The notes under the pieces were generated by a model. That model was not told where the DNA came from and searched no databases. It was given only the letters and a program-made list of their open reading frames with translations. The position numbers were made by a program, and so were the translations under genes. 17,757 nt of DNA, taken from contig JAGOIJ010000018.1 of NCBI GenBank assembly GCA_017995695.1, forward strand, positions 1-17,757. Direction: 5' to 3'. Source of the DNA: Candidatus Omnitrophota bacterium (GTDB lineage Bacteria > Omnitrophota > Gorgyraeia > Gygaellales > Profunditerraquicolaceae). Shown piece by piece: positions 1-12,000 of this stretch; within the stretch, counting starts at the first letter, position 1, and each line of letters starts with the position of its first letter.

Positions 1-3000
1 ATGCTGGCGAGTGGCTTGAAATCAGCCATGAATTCAGCTCACTTATTCAGGCTCAGGTCCAAGCGCTCCTCACTGAGCGGCGCGGATTTCTCTCCTAGGA
101 TAGTATTATCAGAATCTGTTTCAAGCCCTTCTACTTCTTCGAACAAAAATTATAGCTCGAGATTCCCTTTTACTCTTCCCACCAAGCTTTCTATCCCTGA
201 ATTGCGTCGTTTAGTAAAAGCTCAACAAAAACGAGTTGTCCGTTCTGGCTCTGATCGCTTGATTACCTTATTCATCGATGGAGACTCAAATGTAGGGAAA
301 ACCTCCATGAGTAGGATGTTTGTTCTTCCTGGCGAGCGCCGAGCAGGGATTGTGCATCTTGATCGATTCTCGTATAAGCAAGATTACCACGATGATGCTG
401 AAATTAAGAAAGATGATTATGGCCGGGAGTGGGAGGTCTGGGCGGATCGCGTGCGTACTGCTTTATTTGATTCGCCATATCGCAAGGAGTATCGCCTCCT
501 AATTTTTGAAGGATTTGAGGTCTTATATGTGGCAAAGGTGCTTGGTGAAAAATATAATTTCCCTCTTGATATCTTGGTCCATCTGGAAGCAAATTATGAA
601 ACACGGGTTGAGAATCTTATGAGGCGGCCTGATAAGGCAGCAAGGGCGCAAAACAATCCAGAGGTATTCTTACGGGATAATGTGCAGGGGTATGATTTCC
701 CGGTAACATATGACGCTGTCATTGATAACAGTTTTTATAATCGTTTACCGCTTGATACGCGGGTAGATATTATTTCTCAGGACGCTGGACTCCAGGTTCC
801 TGCGTATATGCATGCGATTTATACCAATCCTCTTTTTGTGGAATATGCGATAGCAGGATATCATGAAGCCATGGAGTGCCTGGCGCAGGCGTTGAATCTT
901 GACGATATCCGCTTTTTCCCTGACATGGCGACGCCGGCATTGCGATCGTGGAAACTGAAGGTATTAGTTACGCAGGGGATAATACCAGATATGTTTTTGG
1001 CTGCTCCTCGCGAGCGATTTGGAGTAAAGATATATAGCGTAGTGCGTTATCCCACTGAATTTAAGATTTCCCAGATTGAGGATGCAGATGCTTGGGTGGG
1101 CGAGGTTGTCGCTGATGGCCAGGCGATTCAGTCAGGCTCAAGCCCTGTTTTTATTTTAGAAAATAAGAAAACGGTTTCAAATGATATCGAGTCGCTGCGG
1201 TTCTCCTCCAAGATAAGAGAAAGTAGTTCACCTTCCGTGGCTGGTGGGGACTATCTTTCCGCCGCAGCGACTCCTTCCTTAAGGGACACCCTGAAAAGAT
1301 TTCTTAGGACAGTAGTTCTTGTCACGCTGATTACAGCTATTACCTTCACGAGCTTCCCTGCCCGCGCCGCGCAATTTTCAACAAAGGTTGACCCAGTTTC
1401 CGGAAACCAAGTTGTATCTGTGTTGGTTGAATCCGGCGATACTGTTGATGAGATAGCTAAAACTGCTTCGGAGCGCGCAGGCGAGCCAGTCACGCGCGAT
1501 GAGATTGTGCGCGCCAATAATTTATCAGTGCATTCCAATGATATCGTCAATGTTAAGATCCAGGCCGGACAAACATTAAGTATCCCTCTGGAAAAAAGTG
1601 GGATGGCACGGGAAGAGGGCGGTTACTATCATACGGTGGTTAAGGGAGAAAATATTGATACGATTGCCCGCGCCTCAGGCACAAGTTGGCAAGAAGTGGT
1701 TAAGGCTAATCCTTGGCTTAAGGCCGAACAGAGGATTTTCAGCAAGCACCACAGAGGAAAAGAAATAACCGTTATTAACATTAAGCCCGATGAGCATATT
1801 TGGATACCAGTAGCGCCAGGTGCTGATATTTCGGTAAAGGAGGCTGTTGTTCCCGAGGTTACGGCGCTTAAGCCGTCATTAGTGACGCCATCCGAATCAG
1901 CAAGCCAGACTACAAGCGACGAACAGAAAATGCAAGCGCTTATTGAGGAGTTAACCGAGCTTGCACTGAACCCGCCAGAAGAAAAAAATACGCAGGAGCC
2001 TATGGATGCCCTGCAACAAGAATTAGAAAAGTTGCGCGTCCAATCTTCCTTTGTTCCTTCTCTTCAGCCTGAAGCTGACAAGACCATTGTTGAGCCACTT
2101 GCTATTGATCCATCAACATTATCAAAAGTCTTTTCTCTTGCCGAGCCTCCGCTTTCAGAGCTAAGGCTTGAGGATTTATTTTTATCCCCTTCAGAAGATA
2201 GCAGAGGGTTTCCTTTCATCGTTGTAGAGCCGGTATCGTCATTGCCGCAAGAAGTTTCTAAGCCGTTTAGCGAGTTGAACAATGCTGATAATTTTGATCA
2301 CAGCGCTATCCTTAGCGATAAAGATTACTCTCAATATAAATTTGATTCACCGATGTCTTTTATGCAGATCGAAGACTTGAATGAACAATTGAAGCCCGCG
2401 CCTACTGTCCAATTAATTTCAAGTTTGCCTGTTGGCAACGAAGCGCCGCAATCAAAGGTCGTCATATTGTTTGTTTTGTTGAGCGCATTCCTGGCGGCAT
2501 GTTGTATGGCTACCGTTGTTTTATTAAACTCCAAGCGCAAGAAACCAGTTGAGGACGTTATTCCTAATGCTGAAAAGAAGGAAAAAGATGGCGCAGAGAG
2601 GCAAGGCAGGTCCAGTAGTTGGAATAAGGCTGCGCCAATAATGCTTGCCCCAGAAAAAATCAAACCACTACCTCCTCAAGATTTGTTTGATTCCGGTTCT
2701 CTTCCGTTATCCCTTGGTAATGATAATGAGAGGGAACAAATTGAAAATCTGCCCAGGCCATTTTTCCTTGGTTTCCTCGATGGTCCCGATGAGCAGCCAG
2801 TATTTATCGATGGTGGATCAGAAGAAAGCATTAAGCCCGATAATGTTAATGATGACGAAGACAATAAAGGCGATGAAGAAATTCCTAGCATTTTGCTTCT
2901 TGATCCGCGCGTTGATTCGTTAAGCAGGTGTAGTCTTACCCGCGCTATCAGTAATAAGACGAAGAGAGCAATCTCTATCGATCAGATTGTCGCCGAGATG

Positions 3001-6000
3001 CTGCCGTTTCTTTCCGCTGATGCATTCCACCCTCATAAGACAGGTGGTATAAAACTAAGCGAATTTTTAAAAGCCATGGCTCAACTTGCTAGCGCTGAAA
3101 AAATACATTATTACCGTTATGATATCGGCATCAAAAGGATTAATGGCTCATCTTTGTGGTTTGCGCATGTCTGGAAACCGGCCTTAGCAAAGAGAGGATA
3201 TCAGCGCCTTGATATGATTGAGCTCGAAAGTATTCATGAGGATGATTATGTGGGTGAGTATCGTACCGAACCCAACGGATTTTCAACCTCAAGCCCGGTG
3301 ACTCCAAAGGAACATTCTCCCTTTGTTCCTCTGGCTGAGCATCAGGCGCAAAGCGATACCCCGGAAAGCAACTTAGCAAGGTTTGTTTTTGCCTTCGAAC
3401 GCGGAGAATATTGCATTGTCGGATTTAATGATTTTGTCATGCGCAGCCGCCAGCAACTCTCTTTATCATGGGTGAAGCAATTATTAAATAGTCTAAGAGG
3501 TTTCTTAGCGCATGCCCCTCCGGAATGCGCTGAAGTCATCGTAACGTTGGATCCTTCCGCATTAACCCTTCCGCGTGAAACTTCTTTACGGTATGTTGTT
3601 ATGTATGTAAGCGATAGATTGACAATCTATGCGCATCCTTTGTTCTTCGGTCTCGATAAAGATATTCAACAACAGCTGCTCCATACAGCTACTCTACAAA
3701 CAATATCATCCAGCCCTGTTTTTATTTTAGAAAATAAGAAAACGGTTTCAAATGATATCGAGTCGCTGCGGTTCTCATCCAAGATAAGAGAAAGTAGTTC
3801 ACCTTCCGTGGCTGGTGGGGACTATCTTTCCGCCGCAGCGACTCCTTCCTTAAGGGACACCCTATTTTTCAAAGCAAATGGTGTCCCCTTGGCTTCGAGC
3901 CCAACCGAAGCGGTGTTAACTCCTGCCCAAGAAAGACACAATCTTCTTATTTCTATTCAAAATATTTTCAAGCTTGGTGAGAATTTGGCATTATCCTTTG
4001 AAGAAATTGAAGAGGCTATTGTTGTTGATACAACGAATGATACGTATAGGATGTTTCGCGGATTGCCGGTGGTGATTGCATTGCGCGGAGACGTATTCAA
4101 AAACTGTCCGCTGGATCGCAAGCCGCTTCTTATGGTTTTCTGCGGAAGAGGCATTATTTCTGACGAGGGTCTTATATATCATCCCCGCTCTAAGGGCCTT
4201 GTGCTTGAGGGGAGCCGGTTAGCGAATTCTATGGAGATTAAAAATGCGCTTTGGGAAATTCCTTACCATGGTAAAAAGACAACATTTTTGCTGCAGGATA
4301 AAGATGCGTGGGTAGGCATGCCCGTGTTATATGGTCCGCAGGATATCTTTGACCGGGGATTATTGATGGGCAAGGGTGGCGATAGGATCGCGCGCTTGGG
4401 ACCGACATTGAAGCACGCTGAAGGTGAGAAGGAAGAAGAGCGCATCTTTGTTGAATATACGAAAGGTATGGTGGCGGCGCGGTTGCTTGGATTCTCGATT
4501 ATTGACGGTCCTGACATGATGCGTAACGTCGATCACAAAATGGGGTTGATGGTGCAGGCTGCCTGGGAGACGGTTGACGACCTCAATGCCCACGCTGAGA
4601 GTTTAGCTATTACGCCTATCAATAAACAGGAATTTTTAAAAGTTACAACCAGCAATCCGTCATCAGACGGAGGATTTTCTCATACGCAATGGACAGTAAC
4701 ATCGCGTGGCGTTGTCCAGGGCACCGTGACAACATTGCGTTGGCTCCTGAACGCGCTTCAGCATCCCCGGGATTATCAACCGTCTGTCATTGCCTTTATC
4801 AAGAGTCTTGGAATTGATTTTAACGATATTAGTTGCATCATACAAGGATACGGTGATGTTGGAAGCGGTATTGCTAAATTGTTATACACGTCCTTTAAGG
4901 GTTTTAATATTACAGTAAGAGGTATCTCAAATGTCCATTTTGCCTTGTATCGTCAGGATGGCCTGACGGAAGCTTTCTTGCGCAAGACCCGCGAGATTGC
5001 TGAGCAGGATCCGGATAGTTTCGATATCCCTATGTTGCTTTCGTTTCAGCCTGAATTGTTAATGTCGCTACGAGGCGGCATGATTTGGATTGCGCAAAAG
5101 TTTGATCCTCAAACTGTTGTTTATCTGACTGCATTTTTTGAAGGCTACGGTGTAGTTGTTTATTTTGGTGATCCGCAGATAGTTAACGAGTTGATTTATC
5201 AGCCTGCTACTATTTTCTTTCCCGCGGCTGGGCCGAATATCATTAATGATCCCAGCCAGATTTCCCGATTGCGCTGTTCAATTATTGGGGAGGGGGCGAA
5301 CAATGCCATTGAACAAGGCTTGCAGAGCGAGCTTAGAAAAGCAGGTATCCACTATTTGCCTGGCGAGCTTCTTAACGGCGGCGGTATCTATACCTCTAAA
5401 GAGGATATCCGTCATAATCATGTTGATGGGCAAGAAGCGATCGTCCATGGCCCGGGATATTATCAGACCCACGTGACAGATGAAATTGATACGCTGGTGC
5501 TCAATCGCACCTTGGCTGTTTTGAATCAGTGGACCAGAGATGAGGATTCTTTTGCTGTTGAGCTTGTTGATTATGTGCGTGATGTTGCGCAAAAAATCTT
5601 TGCGCGCGCCGATCAGCTCGTAAGAACAGAAGATGCGCATTTAGCGGAATTGGTGGGTATTGACCACGTCAGAACCGCAGGTAAACTGGCCTTGCGCCAT
5701 TCGGTGTATGAGACAGCGGTTGAGATCGCGCCATTAGGAATTCTCTTTGAAGCAGGCGATGAAAGTAAGGCATTCTTAGATATTATTGATCTTGCGGATT
5801 GTATCGGTGAGATTAGAGAAGATATGAATTTTATGAATTTTACTATGTGTCGTATGCGCAATGCGTTATTTGTCTTAACCAAGATGCGCGACGCATTGAC
5901 GTATTCACAGCGTATCCAGCTTGTTGATTTTCTTTTCCGCGTTGTTCCTGATACGTCGTTGGATCCGCTCCTGCGTAAAGAAGCCGCAGTATGTTTGGCC

Positions 6001-9000
6001 AGCGCCATAAAATGGGAGCACGCAGCCGAGCATGCTGATATCGTGCGAGCGGTGCGCATGTTCAGGCACATTATGACTGATACTGATGAGACTTTACGCA
6101 TGCACGTCACCGCAAAATACGCTTTGTATCGTATCTTTGGCGTAGGCAGGCTTGAAGAGGCACGTAACGGCAATATTTTGAGTGAGTTGCCAAAAGAAAT
6201 CAGTTCACCGGTACAGAAACTGAACGGTGATTATCGCATACCCGATTTATCGCTTTTGCCTGATTTGCGCGATAAGCTTATAATTTGGGATCTTGATTTC
6301 ACGATCGGGTTTAGAGAGGAAGGAACGAGAATAATCTTTTTGCGCGAAGGAATCCCCGACGCCCTGCATATTTTACGAAAACTTGGCGCAAGGAATATCC
6401 TAGCCACATCAGGTGATTACGGCCATGCCATGAGGATCCTAACTGAAAGCGATCTTGATCATTTCTTCTTTGATGATGTATCCAAACGCTATCTTGTGTT
6501 CACTGGAAAGAAAATTAAAAGAAAGAATAATTCCGGCGAGGAGCAAGAGGCGGAAGAGGTTTTTGATGAGGAAAGAATTATTTACGATGAGCGATTTGAC
6601 CGAGAAAAACGCTACCGCAAGATTTTTCTCCAGTTGGGTTATGCGCCGGAAACAGCCTATCAAAACACCATAGTGATTGGCGATAAGCCATTTCTTGATA
6701 TTGCCGCGGATGTGGTGAGTGATTATGAAGGGCCCGTTTTTATTAATGTCCCTGTTTTACGAAAGAAAACGAATAGCAATTATGCTTTTGACATTAAACA
6801 GGATGCCAGCGGAGCAATTGGACAGGAAATAGTTGAGGTTATCATTGCGTTAGCGGATAAAGGCCAGGGAGACTTTTCTCGCGGCTTTAAGATGGTTTGC
6901 GATGAGTCGTTTGCACTTAGTTCAGAGAATGGATTCGTTTGGCAGTATACAACCCCCATGATTACGTGCCAGCTTGCCTATCAACATATCCGTACCGGTT
7001 TATATGTGCCTGTGGTTGAGCATATAGAGAAGAATGAAGATAATGCGCAAGAACCCGATGATGCCCGGCTTAGAGTTCTTTATGGATGGAGATCATTAAA
7101 AATAATCAAGGCGTGGTTTAAGAATGCGCTTCTCCATCGCTTCAATTATTCATCAGCTGATGTTTCAGCAGCGTTTAGGGCAATCGAGCATAGCCTTGCG
7201 TTTGGTAAAGAACATTTTGCGCAAGGCGCTGTTGTTAACAAGCCCATTGTTATCCCTGGTGAACCGGAAACCACGGTGTTTACCGTTGAGCTGCCTTTTG
7301 CCAGTAACGTGCATATCGTGCGCTATGTCATCGATGGCGAAATTCGCTATTCTTTAATCGATACCGGGCCAAATATTTATTTTACCCAGCTTAAAGAGCT
7401 TCTTGCATCAGGTAGGATTGGCGGACAGCAGATTGTGCCTCAACAGGTTGATCAAATTTTACTTACCCACGCTGATTTTGATCACGCCGGGGCAGCGCAT
7501 AGGTTTGCCGTTGATCATGGGGTACTGGTGCGCGCGCATCGGTATTGTTCAGAAGTAGTGATGAATCGGGCGCCTCATGATCCTTTAGGCAGTCTTTATA
7601 CTGATTATTTAAACGGCATTTATGGTTTAGAATTGCTCTGCTGCGGCGATTTTGTTAAGTTTGGTTATACGAAAAGAACGTGTTCGCTGGGGCAAGGAGA
7701 AGCAACACTCCGGTTTAGGATATTAGAAGAATTACAATTAGGGAACATGCCATTATTGGTGCTGGAGAATATCGGCGTCACTAACGGATGGGGTAGGGGC
7801 AGCCACACTAAGGATACGGTTTACTATTATGATCCTTTGCATGGAGTTTTGTTCACTGGTCACGCAGCGAGTTTTAATATAATACAAGAAAAGATACGAA
7901 ATTTAAGGAAAGACTGGCAATATGATTTCCTGAAGCGTCTATGGTGGCTTCACGGTGGGTCAAGCAATGCTGATGATGAGACACTCATGCAGGAAGAAAA
8001 AGCAATACGCTCGATGTCGAGGTTAGTTGTATTCCCCGCGCACGGATTTCCGTATCGGGTTGAATGCGCGTCTTCGCCGGTTAACAGCGCAGTGTTTGAT
8101 AATCTGGCGAAAAGTCAGCTGTGGCAACAGGATGTTGCGCTGTGGCTCGGCAATGGAATTGCTAGCGCGATAAAGAAGCACAGCGCTGCCGAAACATTAG
8201 TGGCGATTAAATATTTCGGGCAGATGCATGATGATGGACTCCAGGCAGAGTTGGATAAAGGAGCCGTTAACAACGTCGGCAATAATCATCTTGAGCAGGT
8301 TATTGTTTTTGCGTTGGGTGAACAGCTTGCTCATGGGCACTCTCGGATCCGCGTCATTGTTGCACAACGAAGGCATATTATGAATGTATTATCCCGCCAA
8401 TACTTTGGAGGGAAAGAAGAAAAAATTTGGTTTGATCTTATAGTGAACTTCACTGTTGTAAATGGCAGCCAGCTTATCGAATTAGAAAAGATGCGCATTA
8501 ATCTTGAGGAGCCCGCATTTTTAGCAGCAGCGCAACCATTCTTCGCAGAAAATACTTTGATAGGCCAGATGCGCAGTTCGCTTCGAGAAGAGGCACTGAT
8601 TACGTTGCATAAGCTTTTTATAAACGCGGATTTGAGTGGAGCGTATATCCGTTTTCGCATTGATGAATTGAGTGATTTGTTGCGTTATGAAGATTTGTTT
8701 AACGGGGTTATAAGTGATAAAGATGCTTCGGGTTTTGTTGCCTCGTTAATGGCTGTAAGATCGTTGGTTGGAGACATTGGTATCGCTGAAATTGACGATC
8801 CGCAGGGTTTTTATGATCAATTAGCCAGCAGAAGCGGTAAGCCTGTCCGCCGTATCTCGCTTATAAGAAATATCTGGTATAGTCTTATCGGGTTTGGCAT
8901 AGTGCGGGTTAAGCTCGACAAATTGTGTAGGTTTGATGTTACCCGAAGAGTAGGTGCTTATACACAGTCAGCGCAGGAATTAGCAGCGCTGCGTCAGTCA

Positions 9001-12000
9001 AGGATGGATCTGCAAGTAAAGATTCAAGAGGAGGAAGCTAAAAGGCAGCAATTGCAGGCGCAGCTCGCCCAGGCAGAAGCTCAACAAACTTCTGGCGCAG
9101 GTGAATCTTTGATCACGTCATATGAGCAACAGATCGAAGAGCGAAGATTGAAAATGCAGCAGCTTGCCTTAGCAGCAGAAAACTTACGTAAACAAAATGC
9201 CGAAGGACAGCGTATGCTTAGCGAAGCTCATGAGCGATTGCCCGCGTCTATTAAAGAGTTGGTAGATAAAATTAAACAATCTCAACAGACGCTCCTTGGT
9301 TTTGAGCGGCAGCTAGGCAGCGATGAAAAAACTAACGCGGAACTTAGGCGTAGGATTGTTAATATTAAAGAGCTTATCGCAAGGCAGCAGGAGCAGCTAA
9401 TTGCTTTAGAGGCGGCGCCTGACGTGAGGGCGCTGCAAGAAAGAATGCGGGCGATCCAGCAGGATAGTGCGCGTCTTGCTAGGGAGTGGGAAGGAATTCA
9501 AAAAGAGCATGCTGAGGTGCAGGATGAAATTTCGCAGTTGCAGCAAAGAATAAAACAAGCCGAAGAGCGAAGTAGGCATTATGAAAGGTTAATTACGCAG
9601 CTTAAAAGCGCGATTGCTAAAGACGCCGAAACAATCGATGGATTGTATACGCAGCTTGCGCAATTGCAACAGCATGAACAGAGGGCAGTGGACATGCACG
9701 CTCCTTTGGAACATGATACAGCGTTGCATGCGTACGCGCAAATTATTGCTGAATTAGCGGCTATTGCGCGTAAGAGGGAAAGCCTGGGAGGAAAGCAACG
9801 TATTGTCGATATCAGGCGTAAAGCCAAGGGCTTAACGGGAGCGCAACGTTTGCCAGATGATGAAGCGCGGATTCTTGCAGAGTATGATCAATTAATACAA
9901 CGGGAAAAAGAGCTATCGCAAGAGTGCCGGGATAAATTTGAGACCAGGGTAGATAAAGTTATAGGCGAGTTGGATCAATTTTCAGGAGATCAGGAAAGGC
10001 TTAAGCAATTCCTGGTTGGGCTATCAAGTGATTTTTCCGGAACGCTCACGCAGGATGTTGCTGCGATAACAGCAAAGATGAATGTGCTTTTTGATGTAAG
10101 CGGCATGCCCCGCCCCGAAGTACGCTATGATCCTCAACAGGATAAGCAAGCGGCATTTGCCTATGCCGGGCAGCTGCTTAAGAGAATAGCCGATAAAAAC
10201 AATTTCTTAGCAGTAGGTAGAATTGGTAGCAGCGGCTCAAGCCCGATCATGCCTCTTGATTCAGTTGGCAACAGAAATGCGGTCGCGGTTATTAATGCTT
10301 ACTTGGCCCACCAGATAGAGCTAGCCAAGAATGCCAATACGCAAAGAGCAGAACATAAAAATCGCTTGCGTCTAGAACGAGCTGAAACGCGTCGTTTAAC
10401 CAGCGTGATGCTTGTTGAAGCTCAAGCCGCGCGGCAAGCGGTAAGGTTTGTTTCTTCGTTCGGTGACGAGGTTGTTATTTCAAAAGAAGCGCAAGAACGC
10501 TTTACGCAAGGCCAAGCAAGTTCTTCCCCGGTAGATTCCTATCTCCCGCGCAAAAGCGAGGCTAGGCTTAAGAGTATGTATGAAAAGTTATTCGCAGCCT
10601 ATATTCATGCTTTTGTTGTATTGGTCAAGGCGCATTACCAGGAAGAAAAACCCAGCGTCGCGCTATTACTTACTTATACTGATGACGCTGCACGTACCCT
10701 GCGCAAGGTAAGCTATGCGCTTGAAGCCTTTGATCGAAAGCATGTGCATGATAAGCTTGATCTTATTCGCCATCAGGTACGCTCCAGAAATATTCCTGCT
10801 GCCCTTGCAACTATGCGGGGATTGCTCAATCATGTTGCGACGTTGCGCCAACGTGCTTTAGATGCGCGCATCAAAAAACAGATTGTCGGAGACCGTGTCT
10901 CTCGCTCAAGCGATGGAAAGATCCAGGTGTGGCACGGCGCCTTATTTATGGATCGGGATGAGCAGACGTATCAGATTCGCAAAGATAAAGTTTCCTTTTC
11001 TACCTTTTGGGAAGCATCGAGCTTTATCGATCATCAGATAACATCAGAGCTTAACGATAGAGACAAAAATCTTGTACTCCTTGGTTTAGTTGCAGGCATG
11101 TTGCCTTCGGCAGTAACGCATGAGATACCCGCGCCAGAAACGATAGCAGCGCAAGGAGCAAAGATTTTGAAATCGTTGCGTCTGGCTAAGGCAGAAGAAA
11201 AAGTTATTGCGCGTACAGCGGTCTTAGCAGCTGTTGAATTACTACAGCTTCCTTTGCACGATAAGCACAAGGATCATGTATTTTTCTTATTGCGTTTGGC
11301 GCAGGGTTTTATTGCGGCGCGGGCGCAGAATAATTGCTCTATCGTTAGAGCGTTGCAAGATAATTTTATCGGGCAATTGCGAGAGAAAGTTGTTCATGAA
11401 GTGAACAGTATTGAGGTTAGCGTGCAGGCTGCGCACGAGCTTCTTAAGCAAAGGCGTTATAAAGCGTTGTGCGCTCATATTTCTGATCATACCAAGCATG
11501 AGCCTATCTTGCGGGAGCCGGAATTTGAAGGCGCGTTACATATTCTCGGTAGGGTTCAGTCTGTGCTTAGTTTACGCGGCCCTCCTCGCGGGCTTATTGC
11601 GTGGTACTTTGATTTTATCCTTCGCAAGATCGCTTTATCCCGTCTCATTTTTTCCTTCATGCAGTTGCTTCGCGATACCTTTATTGAAGCCGAGCTATTG
11701 CTTACTATCCATGATGGAGCAGCGCTATCTGAACGCGTAGAAGATTTTCCCGCTGTATACGCACGGCACTTTCTTTCGACGTTTCAACAGTTTATATCGC
11801 GGCATCCCAAGATGCAGGATTCCATTCATTATTGGTGGCTGCGTTTTCAACAGGCTGCCTTTATCCCGCTTAAGATAACCGAAGGAAGCGCATCCAAGAA
11901 AAAAAGAATTCCTAATCCGGTATTTTTAGCTTTGCAGGTATTAGCAAAGATAGAAGAGCTTAGAGATCTTAACCGCATCATGGAAGCCTTTGCAGGATAC

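Noticed and set aside
2331..2663. Minus-strand ORF of 110 codons, and the many other 60-110 codon ORFs on both strands
   Set aside because: All lie within the continuous plus-strand frame, have no linked domain content, and no gap in the main frame leaves room for them.
1141..3863. The 152-bp repeats as ends of an insertion sequence or composite transposon
   Set aside because: There is no transposase, no inverted repeats within the units and no frame disruption. The intervening sequence is ordinary coding module.
5278..5640. Minus-strand ORF of 120 codons
   Set aside because: It is antisense to the conserved GEGANNAIE and NGGGI signatures of the dehydrogenase-like domain. It is a shadow with no motif of its own.
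5613..6173. Minus-strand ORF of 186 codons
   Set aside because: It lies opposite the helical tail of the dehydrogenase-like module, which reads coherently on the plus strand. Its own translation is rich in Ser, Arg and Ile with no domain pattern. It is a shadow.
8845..8925. Possible transmembrane helix near residues 2950-2972
   Set aside because: Only about 12 uninterrupted hydrophobic residues, bracketed by several Arg and Lys. More likely an amphipathic helix.
11580..11700. Possible transmembrane helix near residues 3864-3890
   Set aside because: Asp, Arg and Lys interrupt the hydrophobic run, which fits an amphipathic helix in an all-helical domain.
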